From assembly GCA_003167555.1 (NCBI GenBank), contig PMSN01000014.1:1-64000 (forward strand): DNA of 64,000 nt. Reading direction: 5' to 3'. Position 1 is the first letter of the stretch, and each line of letters opens with the position of its first letter. The notes beneath the pieces are model-generated. The model was given only the letters and a program-made list of their open reading frames with translations, searched no databases and was not told the origin of the DNA. A program made the translations under genes and the position numbers. Of the stretch, positions 47,410-55,738 are shown in pieces. Origin of the DNA: Spartobacteria bacterium. Lineage in GTDB: Bacteria > Verrucomicrobiota > Verrucomicrobiia > Chthoniobacterales > UBA10450.

Positions 47410-50021
47410 AGCTGGCCGCGCAGGTCTGGTTTGTTGTGTTCGCGCGCCTTACCGATTGCATCATCCAGCAAAACCAGCACTGGATCGATCTGAGCGTTGT
47501 AAAGTCCGGAGCGCCGAATCAACTCGGCGTCGCGCTTTACCGTCTCAAGGGAGCCGGCAGCTCCTTCCTGCGCCAGGAATTGAATCATCTCCTGTAGCTG
47601 CGGTAAAGCGCTCGATTCATTGCGAAGGGTAGCCAGCAGCGGCGAATAGGTCCGGCGCGAAAGCGAATCGCTGCCCCACGAAAGCCTGGATGCTTCTTCC
47701 CAAAGCTTGGAAGCTTCTTTCGAGTTACCCTGAAGGGCCCGCCCGATGCCCAGGCGAAAAGCCGAAAAGGCGTAAGGATCCTTTTCGTATGCTTCTTCCA
47801 AGTGTCGAACAGCTTCTCCGAGAAGGGCTGGGTCCGGCAGCTTTTCCTTTTCCAGAAGCATGTAAGCGAGATTCATGTGGGTGAGAGAATCGAGCCGCTT
47901 CATGTTTGAGCCGACGAGACTTTTGAAGAACTCAATCGCCCGAGGATCGTTGCGGTCCTGCATGTAGATCGCGGTCGCGAGCCGAAAGCGCGCGATGACT
48001 GCACCCGGGTTAGCTCCAATGGCGCGGTCAAATTCCTGCATGGCGAGTCCGTAGTGACCCAGGCTCAGGTAAACTGTTCCTAACCCAGCGTGCGCGCCAT
48101 AGCTGGGTGTGTTTCGTTGCCGGGCGGCCTCCAGCGCTTTTACATATTGGTCCATGGCCAGATGAAACCGGCCCTGTTCGAGTTGAATGTTGCCGTAACC
48201 TATGTGCGGGTCCGGCGATTCCGGATCGGTCGCCTCGGCCTGTTTATAAAGCGCTTCGGCCTTGGGAAAATCCGGGTCCGCTCCGAGGGCGTAAACGTCC
48301 CCAAGGCCAACATAAGCCTGGGCTAGCTTGGCCTGGCCTGCGTAATGTTGGGCGGCCGTCGCATTTTTCATCTTTTCGATTTCGACTGCCTTGTCGTAGG
48401 CCTTGATCGCGTCCGATAGGATAGGTGTGTTTCGTGCATCGCCTGCGCCATAAGCCTGGCGGACAAGGACGTCTCCTATCCCAAACCAGGCTTCCGCTTC
48501 GGAAGGCTTGAGTTGCGCTGCCTCTTTGAACTTCTCCAACGCCGGCTGATACTCTCCTGCTTCAAGCATGAAGTTACCTATATCGACCAGCTCGCGAAAC
48601 TTGATTTCCTGTCGGGTGCGATAGGCATAAGTCACCAAGGCCGTGCAACCGAGGAGCAACACCGCCACAACCGTCAGCGCAATTCTTCGCTGCCGGCGCA
48701 GCCGTTGCTGTTGGCGGCGAGCGAGGCGCGCGTTTGCCTCGCGCTCGCGACGGTTAACACGACTAGCCGAAGCTACCGCGGTGAGAACATCGTGAGTTAG
48801 CTCCACTCGCCGAACGCCGCCTCTTTCCTCCACGACAAGAAGGCGTCGTTCTACCAGGTCGAGAATCGCATTCGAGGCGGCGTCGCTCGGCAAACCGCCG
48901 CGAACAAGCTCCGCTTCCGCAGTGTCGAGAGTAACAGCCTGGCGAAAGCCGGACTCGGATAGCAGCCGGTCTTCGACAAACTCGCGCACTGCGGCGGGAT
49001 GATTCGCGAAGGTATCGAAATAGAACTTTTCGAGAATGTGCCCGCTACATCCTTCGAGTTGCTCAGCGGTGATTGTTTCTTCGCCGGCCGCGAGACGCTG
49101 GGCGTTTAGCTCGGCGCACATAAGACTGAGGAGGGGCGGCACGGCATCGATTTCACTGAGTGGCACGTCGGAGCGGACTCCCGCGATAAAACGCACGATA
49201 GCAGCCGCGATTTCTCCGGAGACAATCGGTGGCTTATCGAGACGCAGACTGCCAGGCTCCGTCACGGCTTGCACCGCCTGGACGCCGCTCAAAGGACGCA
49301 GCTCCATTCTGTTATCCATCAAGGCGGGGAGTTGCCAGCGCCACCGTTCCAAGAGGTGAAGAAAATCCTCGCGCAATGATAGCAGCACCTTTGCCGGATG
49401 AGCATGATAGTCGACCCTCTCGGCCAGCTGATCGTTGCTTTCAATTTCGGCGCGGACCTGCGACGGCATCCGATTTTCGACAATCGCCGCCAGAGTCTCA
49501 CGAAAATCTTCAGCCATTTGCCGGCGCGCTTCGCCGAGTGTGAAAATCTCCTCGAACTGATCGAAAATGAAGACCGGGCGAACTACTGGCGCGCCATCCT
49601 CATTGATGAATCCGAACTCCGCGTCGTGGAGAAGCAACCAAAGGCTCGTCGCTCCGGCGCACGCTGCGGAGAGATCGTCGCGTCCGGCGAGTTGCAGCTC
49701 CGCGCGGAGGGCTTCGACCATTTGCTGGCCGGGCGATGCCGCGTCCTCTTCGTAACGCAAACGAATCCGCACCGGGAGAAGGCCGGACGCGCGCAGTTTG
49801 GGAATAAGGCCAGCCTGAATAAGGGACGTTTTCCCCAGGCCCGATTGCCCGAACAAAACCGTGAGCGGCTTGTGCAGCACGCGCTCGAAAAAATCTTGAA
49901 GCTCTGCGTTTCGGCCGAAGAAATAACCTTGCGTCTCCTCGGTGAAGGAGCGCAGACCCAGCCACGGTGACTCCGGATCCGCGCCGAACACACGGGCCGT
50001 GATCCTATCGGCCGAGCTCAT
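47406..50021 (-). CDS. nSTAND-type NTPase with membrane helix and TPR repeats
   Basis: 871 residues. The N-terminal segment SPWLGLRSFTEETQGYFFGR is the typical opening of nSTAND1 ATPases; Walker A is GQSGLGKT (58-65) and Walker B VFIFDQFEEIF (Asp154). A winged-helix-like region with ELTHDVLTAV leads to a basic stretch, one membrane helix (about 445-465) and TPR repeats filling the rest. STAND proteins are signal-sensing switches that oligomerise on NTP binding; the TPRs would be the sensor or scaffold. It overlaps the SIR2-TIR gene upstream and the SLOG gene downstream by 4 bp each, so the three are made together. Confidence 0.92.
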   Translation of the reverse strand: MSSADRITARVFGADPESPWLGLRSFTEETQGYFFGRNAELQDFFERVLHKPLTVLFGQSGLGKTSLIQAGLIPKLRASGLLPVRIRLRYEEDAASPGQQMVEALRAELQLAGRDDLSAACAGATSLWLLLHDAEFGFINEDGAPVVRPVFIFDQFEEIFTLGEARRQMAEDFRETLAAIVENRMPSQVRAEIESNDQLAERVDYHAHPAKVLLSLREDFLHLLERWRWQLPALMDNRMELRPLSGVQAVQAVTEPGSLRLDKPPIVSGEIAAAIVRFIAGVRSDVPLSEIDAVPPLLSLMCAELNAQRLAAGEETITAEQLEGCSGHILEKFYFDTFANHPAAVREFVEDRLLSESGFRQAVTLDTAEAELVRGGLPSDAASNAILDLVERRLLVVEERGGVRRVELTHDVLTAVASASRVNRREREANARLARRQQQRLRRQRRIALTVVAVLLLGCTALVTYAYRTRQEIKFRELVDIGNFMLEAGEYQPALEKFKEAAQLKPSEAEAWFGIGDVLVRQAYGAGDARNTPILSDAIKAYDKAVEIEKMKNATAAQHYAGQAKLAQAYVGLGDVYALGADPDFPKAEALYKQAEATDPESPDPHIGYGNIQLEQGRFHLAMDQYVKALEAARQRNTPSYGAHAGLGTVYLSLGHYGLAMQEFDRAIGANPGAVIARFRLATAIYMQDRNDPRAIEFFKSLVGSNMKRLDSLTHMNLAYMLLEKEKLPDPALLGEAVRHLEEAYEKDPYAFSAFRLGIGRALQGNSKEASKLWEEASRLSWGSDSLSRRTYSPLLATLRNESSALPQLQEMIQFLAQEGAAGSLETVKRDAELIRRSGLYNAQIDPVLVLLDDAIGKAREHNKPDLRGQL

Positions 50022-51385
50022 TGGTCCAGAGCGGACAGCCGCTTTTGCTGCAACGCGTGCAGATACTTTCCAAAGTCTTCGGTGACTTCGCCGCTTGCCA
50101 GGCGAGTAGCTTGGACGCGTCGAAAAGTGCGGGGCTCCCGCTGGGTGGAGAGAGGCGAATCATCGATCACGACTGGAATGTAATACTCTTCGCCTTCGGA
50201 AAACATGGCCTGCCGTTCCGAAGCCCAATTGCGTTCCTGATGAAAATAGCCGGACGGCGCGCCTTCCGTTGTGCGAGAAATCACGGAGAGAAACAGAGAA
50301 CACCGGCCCTTCACTTCATCTTGCAAATGATTATGCCAGTTTCCACCTGGTTTGAGTCGGTCGCGGTCATACCACACCGTACAGCCGTGCCGCTCCAAGC
50401 CCGCCTTTAATCTCCGCGCCGCATCCTCATCTTCCCGGGCATAGCTCAGGAAGATCGCACCCTTCGGCATCTCCAGCTCGGGCGGGAGCACGAACTCGCT
50501 CGGCGTGCCTTCCGCCGGTGGATGCTTTTCGCGCCAACGACTGGCCAGTTCCGCGACGAACTCCGCCGGATCGGCCGCGACCACCTGGATGTTTCGGCTT
50601 ACTCCGCCGAAAAAGAGCACCATGCTTTCGGGGACAGTTCCGGCTGATCCTACCGCCAAGACTTCCGTGTTGGACCTGGATTCGGAAAGACGCGACTGCT
50701 TGGTGATGCGCAGGAAGAAACGGACCAGCCAGTCCGAGAAGTTCAAGCCGAGAATAAGCAAGCCATGTTCCTTGAGATCGCGCGCCAGTTTCTCCATCCC
50801 TGGCAGGTGTTGGTGGAGTGCGCAGACAAATTCGAGTGCATCTTCCTCCCACACCACATACTCCGGGCTCGGCGAAACACAGCCCAGAAGATGGTAGACG
50901 GTGGCGCGGCTCAGCTCGATTTTGCGCGCGGGAAGATCCTTGTCCGCGGCTTCAGGGAAAAAAGAAAGCCGCTGGGTGAGAGCTTGTCCGCCATAGCGTT
51001 CCGCGTTGAGCGCGTTTTCGAGTAATGGATCAAAGGTCGTCGTTAAGAAGAGATTAAAGGCGGAGATCGAAGCCAGCTCACGCAAAGTCGTGCCGGGTGT
51101 CGGGCATTCGTCGCGAAGCACGCGGTGCAGTCGAGTGTAAATTACATTCCGCGCGCCACCGTTAAGGAGGTGACGGCAGACAACGTCGTTGAGCGTCGGG
51201 TTTTCGGAAAGTTGGCCGGGAGGCACTTGAAGTTTTTCGGCCAGGCGTTTTGCCAGCCATTGGTAAAGATTGCTGTCATCATCGCCAAAGGTGACGATCG
51301 ATTCACCGATCACGGGGATAACCTTCCCCTCTTCGATGAAAATCAGAAGGTCTTCCCAGAAATCGGAATCGGTCGGTATAGCCAC
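50018..51385 (-). CDS. SIR2-like and TIR domain fusion protein
   Basis: 455 residues. Residues 1-270 are a SIR2_2-like Rossmann domain: VIPVIGESIV (nucleotide loop), FLTTTFDPLLENAL, VYHLLGCVSPSPEYVVWEED and LLILGLNFSDWLVRFFL. Two positions that are Asn and His in active SIR2 NADases (TTNYD, LHG) appear as Thr and Leu here, though a nearby His165 remains. Residues 308-440 are a TIR domain (GAIFLSYAREDEDAA, GCTVWYDRDRLKPGGNW, YFHQERNWASER with candidate catalytic Glu384 or Glu390). The fusion pairs two NAD-acting folds. First gene of the four-gene cassette; a 130-bp gap before it may contain its promoter. Confidence 0.88.
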   Translation of the reverse strand: MAIPTDSDFWEDLLIFIEEGKVIPVIGESIVTFGDDDSNLYQWLAKRLAEKLQVPPGQLSENPTLNDVVCRHLLNGGARNVIYTRLHRVLRDECPTPGTTLRELASISAFNLFLTTTFDPLLENALNAERYGGQALTQRLSFFPEAADKDLPARKIELSRATVYHLLGCVSPSPEYVVWEEDALEFVCALHQHLPGMEKLARDLKEHGLLILGLNFSDWLVRFFLRITKQSRLSESRSNTEVLAVGSAGTVPESMVLFFGGVSRNIQVVAADPAEFVAELASRWREKHPPAEGTPSEFVLPPELEMPKGAIFLSYAREDEDAARRLKAGLERHGCTVWYDRDRLKPGGNWHNHLQDEVKGRCSLFLSVISRTTEGAPSGYFHQERNWASERQAMFSEGEEYYIPVVIDDSPLSTQREPRTFRRVQATRLASGEVTEDFGKYLHALQQKRLSALDQ

Positions 51386-51515
51386 AGAAGATCAGGTTGC
51401 GCCCTAGACTCTGTCGGCAACTGCGACAAAGCGCAAACCTCGATCGAACGAATGAAGATGGCGTTCGTGAATGCGGCGGCATTCCGGCCTGAACCGCTCG
51501 AAGTGAAGGTCGAGC

Positions 51516-51806
51516 CTAGTGGGCGGAGAGGAACCTGATCAGGAACAGGATCGTGATTCCCAGAAGCGCTGTTCCTGCGTAACCGATGACGAGACCAACG
51601 ACGGCCACGCATTTTCCCAATGATCCGCTCGTGTTCTTTCTTACTTCCACCAGGGCCATGTGCCCGCAGATGATTGAGGGCACGGAAGTAAGTCCGAAGG
51701 TCAGCAGCGAAAAGATGCCCAGCGTAAAGGTCCAGATGGGAAGAGCAGATAGCTCCTCCTCGGGCGACTCAAACGCTCCGGGCATTGCGGCTGAAGATTC
51801 CATCAT
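51516..51806 (-). CDS. DUF4190-type small membrane protein
   Basis: About 96 residues from the double Met at 51806. Two membrane helices flank SIICGHMALVEVRKNTSGSLG, the typical DUF4190 pattern in which a GHxAL.ri motif sits between helices. Function unknown; such proteins are common accessory membrane proteins. The codon at 51869 would overlap the preceding gene by 19 bp. Confidence 0.75.
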   Translation of the reverse strand: MMESSAAMPGAFESPEEELSALPIWTFTLGIFSLLTFGLTSVPSIICGHMALVEVRKNTSGSLGKCVAVVGLVIGYAGTALLGITILFLIRFLSAH

Positions 51807-51850
51807 AGTGGGACTATGACGGATAACAGCAAAGCCTTTGCAACCGATTG

Positions 51851-53050
51851 TTAGTGGTCGTGATGACAATCGCCATTCTCACATTCGTGCTCGTGCTCGT
51901 GGTCGTGCTCGCAGTGATCGTCGTGGTGGTGATGATGGGTCGACCAGGATGGAAACGGATCCGGGAACTCGGCCCAGCCGTGTTCGCCGGCGGTCATCTC
52001 CGAGTCATTCAACAAGCAGGCATCAAGCTCTGCGGTAAGTTTCCCTGCATCGAGGTTGATTCCCATGAAAGCAATTGCCTGGCGGCGGTCGCCGAAAGGT
52101 TCCCGCCATTCCTTTCTCGTGCGCTGGGGCATCTCGGATTGGCGGGCATGCTCGTCACGAGCGGCCCACCATTCTCCGGCGGTCGCATAATGAGATTCCG
52201 AACCCGCCAGGTTAAGGCCGCCGACCAAGTCCATTCGTGTCGCGAGCCAAAAGAAACCTTTTACGCGGAAGACACCAGGGAAACCGCCTTGCAGCAAATT
52301 CCAAAACCTCTCCGGATGGAATGGCTTTCGGGCACGATAGGCGAACGCCGTTACGTTATCCTGTCGACTTGGGCTAGCTTGCTCCGAGTCGATTAGCTTT
52401 CGCCATCCTGCGCCATCCAAAGCCGCGGCGAAATCAAAGGAGGCGCCGGCGTCGAGCAACTTCTTCGGCGTCTCCTGGGAGAGCTGCGAGACTTGGGCGC
52501 GCGGATTGAGTGTGAGTGCGATTGCCCGGGCTAGCGTGAAACTTGGATCATCGCTCCTGCCGTCGAGCACCACATTGTCGACAAACTCAAGTTGCTCGGC
52601 GATGAGGCAGGGAGAATCAACACTATCGACCTCACGCCTTTGGACGAGGGCCTCGAGCAGAGTAGCCGGTTCGATAGCTAGCACAGTCGAAGTAAGGTGG
52701 GCAACGTCGGTCAAACGGATGGCAGCGTTTTCCTGCGGCACAAAGAGCGAAGCAAATGCGAACGCGGGCGTCTCAGGATCGCACTCGATGAAAAGATGAT
52801 CGACTCCGCCTTGATTACTAATTGCGATGATCTGTTCTACTATTTGCGCGGGGTCGGGCAGATGTCCCTCGTGTGACGATGATAGCTGCTGGACGATGAA
52901 TCTGTTTCTCTCAGTTTTTGCGCTGGTCAACAACCCCAGCCGGCGCTTCGTCTCAGTCGCTCCGACCTTTTGTAACAACGCAGACACAGAAGGCCCGGAC
53001 ACAATCGATACGGACAACAACCGCGAACCCACCGCCCGGGAGCTGCTCAT
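51851..53050 (-). CDS. COG0523/CobW-family pseudo-GTPase with His-rich tail
   Basis: 399 residues built like a G3E metallochaperone (CobW/ZNG1 type) but without its GTP site. The usual GxxGxGKTT is replaced by VSGPSVSALLQKV and NKxD by DGRSD, while LFIECDPETPAFA and CLIAEQLEFVDNVVL keep the family scaffold. The CobW_C domain is well preserved (FAYRARKPFHPERFW, FPGVFRVKGFFWLATR, WREPFGDRRQAIAFMGINLD). The last 30 residues are almost all His, Asp, Glu and Cys, a metal-binding tail. Likely binds zinc or another metal without GTP-driven transfer. AGGAAC precedes the ATG; 17 bp behind the subtilisin gene. Confidence 0.82.
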   Translation of the reverse strand: MSSSRAVGSRLLSVSIVSGPSVSALLQKVGATETKRRLGLLTSAKTERNRFIVQQLSSSHEGHLPDPAQIVEQIIAISNQGGVDHLFIECDPETPAFAFASLFVPQENAAIRLTDVAHLTSTVLAIEPATLLEALVQRREVDSVDSPCLIAEQLEFVDNVVLDGRSDDPSFTLARAIALTLNPRAQVSQLSQETPKKLLDAGASFDFAAALDGAGWRKLIDSEQASPSRQDNVTAFAYRARKPFHPERFWNLLQGGFPGVFRVKGFFWLATRMDLVGGLNLAGSESHYATAGEWWAARDEHARQSEMPQRTRKEWREPFGDRRQAIAFMGINLDAGKLTAELDACLLNDSEMTAGEHGWAEFPDPFPSWSTHHHHHDDHCEHDHEHEHECENGDCHHDH

Positions 53051-53067
53051 CGAGTATTAGTTCCTAA

Positions 53068-53922
53068 CTAGCTGGAGGGTGGGGGACGGCCCACCCGGGC
53101 GACAGGAGCAGCGGGGGAAGTAATATTCGGCGCCGTGAGATCGCTCCGCCACGGAAGGGCCAGGCGATGCAGGATGGATTTTGCCTCCAAGGGGGCGAGC
53201 CCTGGCATTTCCGAGATGAGTCGCGCGAGTAGCGCGCTCATGATAGGCGCGGCAAAGCTGCTACCCGTGACTTCCTTAGTGGAGTGGTGGTTCCACGGGA
53301 GAGTTACGTCTACGCCACGTGCGGCAAACTCAACAAGGTGCCCCGGCTTGTAGAAGAAGGTATGGTCTTCATCGAGGCGCGTCATATTGACGGTCACCAC
53401 GCTGGGGAAGTATCCCGGCCATTCCGGCGTGGTGAAGTCATAATTATTGCAGGCGGAAACAAGGTGGATGCCTTTGAGATAAGCTTCGTCGATCCACTCC
53501 TTGTATTGAAAGATATGCTCGGCCAGTCCGCAGCCAAAGCTACAGTTAAGGATATGATAATTTTTGTCGATTGCCTGCCGGACACCTTCGCGAATGATCA
53601 CGGTGCGAGAGCCCAGGTTTTCACCGAGCACGCGAAAACTGCCTAACTCGGCATCCGGCGCGATCCGCCGAATCACTCCGGCCACCGCCGTGGCATGACC
53701 ATAGATATCGGTGCCATCGCCAGGTCTTACCTCAATCTGCACGCCGGCGTCCACGACATGCAGATCGTCCAGCAGCTTGATGCCTGCCAAGGCCGGGTGA
53801 TCGATCTCTATTCCAGAATCGATCACGGCGATGCGCACGCCTTTGCCCGTTCCCTTTTCCAACGCGCGACGGGCTTCGTCCAGCCGGAAAGGACTCGAGT
53901 TATTGCCTAGCGTCGGTTCCAT
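53068..53922 (-). CDS. Cytoplasmic subtilisin-like serine protease (S8)
   Basis: 284 residues, complete triad: Asp35 (AVIDSGIEIDHP), His76 (IYGHATAVAGVI) and Ser222 (GSSFAAPIMSAL), with Asn159/160 near SACNNYDF as oxyanion residue. No signal peptide or long propeptide, so it probably acts in the cytoplasm or is exported by an unusual route. Starts inside the end of the GAF gene (16-bp overlap), so protease and GAF protein are made together. The C-terminus is proline- and alanine-rich. Subtilases without signal peptides occur in peptide-maturation and conflict loci; the substrate is unknown. Confidence 0.9.
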   Translation of the reverse strand: MEPTLGNNSSPFRLDEARRALEKGTGKGVRIAVIDSGIEIDHPALAGIKLLDDLHVVDAGVQIEVRPGDGTDIYGHATAVAGVIRRIAPDAELGSFRVLGENLGSRTVIIREGVRQAIDKNYHILNCSFGCGLAEHIFQYKEWIDEAYLKGIHLVSACNNYDFTTPEWPGYFPSVVTVNMTRLDEDHTFFYKPGHLVEFAARGVDVTLPWNHHSTKEVTGSSFAAPIMSALLARLISEMPGLAPLEAKSILHRLALPWRSDLTAPNITSPAAPVARVGRPPPSS

Positions 53923-54533
53923 CCTACGGCAGTTCCGAGCATGCGATAGTCGATCAGGTCTCTGATTACAGCCGAAATCGTTTGAATGGCATTGAGCTCA
54001 TGCGGCCCAAACCCCGCTGGAGTCGTCCCCGTGGCGGCAGCTTCTCCATCGTGCACCATCACGTCCAGCAATTGCACACAGGAAATAACTCCGCGCACCT
54101 GATTAAGAAAATAAAACGGCACAGCGATCATGGCATAAGTGGTCTTGTGCAGCTTCTTGTCGAGCGTCGCGCTGTGCTTCGCGTTCTTGTAGACCTGGTT
54201 TTCGACGAAGGCATTCTCGCTCGCCACCACGAGGCTGACGATGCCTTTGCCAAGCGGCTGTTTGAATCCAACGATGCTGTCGGTGTTAGGACCGCTGTTA
54301 TACGCCACCACCAGATGCTTCTTCTCTTCATCCAGCAGCCAGATGCTTCCTTCATCGGCTGCGATGCGGTCAAAGGTTTCCTTCAACAGCTTTCTCGGCA
54401 TTTCGTCACAGATGCTGAGGAAATTCGAGGGTGTGACGGCCTCGCCGAGTTTGGCGAGATGCTCCTGGAGCGCGGGTCGCAGCGGGACGAAGCGTGGCTC
54501 GGGGAGGAAGTTGGCGCGAGTGGTCGTTTTCAT
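53907..54533 (-). CDS. GAF-domain protein
   Basis: 208 residues from ATG 54533, which overlaps the preceding stop (ATGA). A single GAF fold at about 45-195: ADEGSIWLLDEEKKHLVV, GKGIVSLVVASENAFVENQ, YAMIAVPFYFLNQVRGVISC. GAF domains bind cyclic nucleotides or other small ligands; no output domain is attached. It lies between the anti-sigma-like gene and the subtilisin gene and could be the ligand sensor of this operon, perhaps for the cyclic nucleotide made by the CHASE2 cyclase; that link is speculative. Confidence 0.82.
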   Translation of the reverse strand: MKTTTRANFLPEPRFVPLRPALQEHLAKLGEAVTPSNFLSICDEMPRKLLKETFDRIAADEGSIWLLDEEKKHLVVAYNSGPNTDSIVGFKQPLGKGIVSLVVASENAFVENQVYKNAKHSATLDKKLHKTTYAMIAVPFYFLNQVRGVISCVQLLDVMVHDGEAAATGTTPAGFGPHELNAIQTISAVIRDLIDYRMLGTAVGWNRR

Positions 54534-54763
54534 TCCTGTGGTTGTCTCAGAGCCAAGGTCTCCCGGGCCAGGGCCGGGAGCAAGTAGGGTTGCTCTTGCA
54601 GCATCTTCTTCACCTGAGCGCGTTCTTCTTCCGTGCAACTTCCGGCAGCGAACTTCACCAGCTTTTCCCGGAATTCGGGCGAGACCGTGGCGGCCGCGCG
54701 ACCGGCCACTTCGGGCCGATCGCTTTCGAGGAACTCCAGGAGAATTTGGAAATCATCCTTCAC
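54530..54763 (-). CDS. Small anti-sigma-like acidic protein
   Basis: 77 residues. The segment EKLVKFAAGSCTEEERAQVKKMLQEQP resembles the N-terminal part of anti-sigma factors of the FecR/RsgI-linked kind, but there is no zinc-finger CxxC or membrane helix. Placed between an ECF sigma gene and the GAF gene, with a 4-bp overlap to the latter. Anti-sigma role is a context-based guess. Confidence 0.6.
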   Translation of the reverse strand: MKDDFQILLEFLESDRPEVAGRAAATVSPEFREKLVKFAAGSCTEEERAQVKKMLQEQPYLLPALARETLALRQPQE

Positions 54764-54806
54764 GGCAAAAAGATTTTGGTGGGCGGATTGGAAGCCGCTG
54801 TTATGT

Positions 54807-54840
54807 AAAAAAAGGTGTTCATCATTTTAATGAGCCCACC
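54807..54840 (-). terminator. Hairpin with T-run between the sigma gene and the GAF operon
   Basis: On the - strand: GGTG, TCATT/AATGA inner stem, CACC, then seven T residues. It follows the sigma gene by about 100 bp and precedes the small anti-sigma-like gene by 44 bp, so it may terminate the sigma transcript or attenuate the downstream operon. Confidence 0.5.
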
Positions 54841-54942
54841 GACGGACGGGGAGCGATACGATGCATCGCCGTCGCCCGGTATAACAGCTCTCTCTTTTTT
54901 TAGACTCATCAAGCGGCGAACTTTGCGAATTATCTTCGCGCA

Positions 54943-55629
54943 TCAAAAAAGCATATCGGTCGACCCGGCACAAAGCTCGACGAAATCTTCCCACCGCAGC
55001 TCGAGCCACGGATCGACCCGTTTCAGCTCCGATAAAATGTTGCGGGCAATGTTCTCGCGCGTGACATCGAGGGCGCGGCTGACTTTCGATTCGTGCCAGC
55101 CCCACATCCGCGCGATTTCCCGCTGGGTCAATTGATGGAGATGGACCAGCTTCAAGATCAAAATCGATTCGGCATCGCCCTTCGCAAACGCCTGCCGAGT
55201 CGCTTCCCGCAGCAAGAGGACAAGCTGCTTTTCGCTCGGAGCGGACGCCGGCTCGGGTCCGGGTCGTTGATCGAAAAAATCCTCGTTCGATTCGGTGGAG
55301 ACCGGAACCTCGACGCGGAAAGTCTGCCTTCGCTTCAGGTCGACGAGGCGGTGCGTGGCGACGGTGAGCAGCCACGATTCGAGCGCGCAGCGTCCCTGAA
55401 ACTTCGTCAGAAGAGTCTGGCGATTTGGACGCGCGGCGAAACAATCCGTCCACAAATCGGCGGTCAAATCCTCGGCTTCGGTTTCACTCGCGCCGCGCGC
55501 GCGGAGAACGCCGACGATTTTGCCATGATAACGGCTGCGCAATTCGGCGGCAGCGCTGTCGTTCCCCGCCAGCACGCGTTGCGCAAAGGCGAGATCCTGC
55601 TCGTGACTCGATTTGGCGGTTGCCGGCAT
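54943..55629 (-). CDS. ECF-like RNA polymerase sigma factor
   Basis: 228 residues. Region 2: LRARGASETEAEDLTADLW and WLLTVATHRLVDLKRRQ; region 4: ILILKLVHLHQLTQREIARM followed by GWHESKVSRALD. This branch, with a long acidic insert between regions and WGWHESKVSR, is known from Planctomycetes, Verrucomicrobiota and cyanobacteria, often beside signalling genes. It heads the - strand gene train that ends in the conflict cassette and may control it. ATG 55629 is the most likely start. Confidence 0.85.
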   Translation of the reverse strand: MPATAKSSHEQDLAFAQRVLAGNDSAAAELRSRYHGKIVGVLRARGASETEAEDLTADLWTDCFAARPNRQTLLTKFQGRCALESWLLTVATHRLVDLKRRQTFRVEVPVSTESNEDFFDQRPGPEPASAPSEKQLVLLLREATRQAFAKGDAESILILKLVHLHQLTQREIARMWGWHESKVSRALDVTRENIARNILSELKRVDPWLELRWEDFVELCAGSTDMLF

Positions 55630-55738
55630 CAGAGCATTGAAGATGAAGTTCTCCGTCTGGGTCGTCAATAGTTTTAGGCGCGGGCAAATCCTTGGGAACG
55701 GCCGCTTGCACCGTGGTTTGATGCGCAGAAGTTGCGGC

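Noticed and set aside
44835-51385. CBASS system
   Set aside because: A CapV-like patatin is present but there is no CD-NTase and no Cap2/Cap3-type gene in the window.
44835-51385. Canonical Thoeris system
   Set aside because: Thoeris needs ThsA (SIR2-SLOG or TM-Macro) and separate ThsB TIR proteins; here the domains are fused differently and STAND and patatin genes are added.
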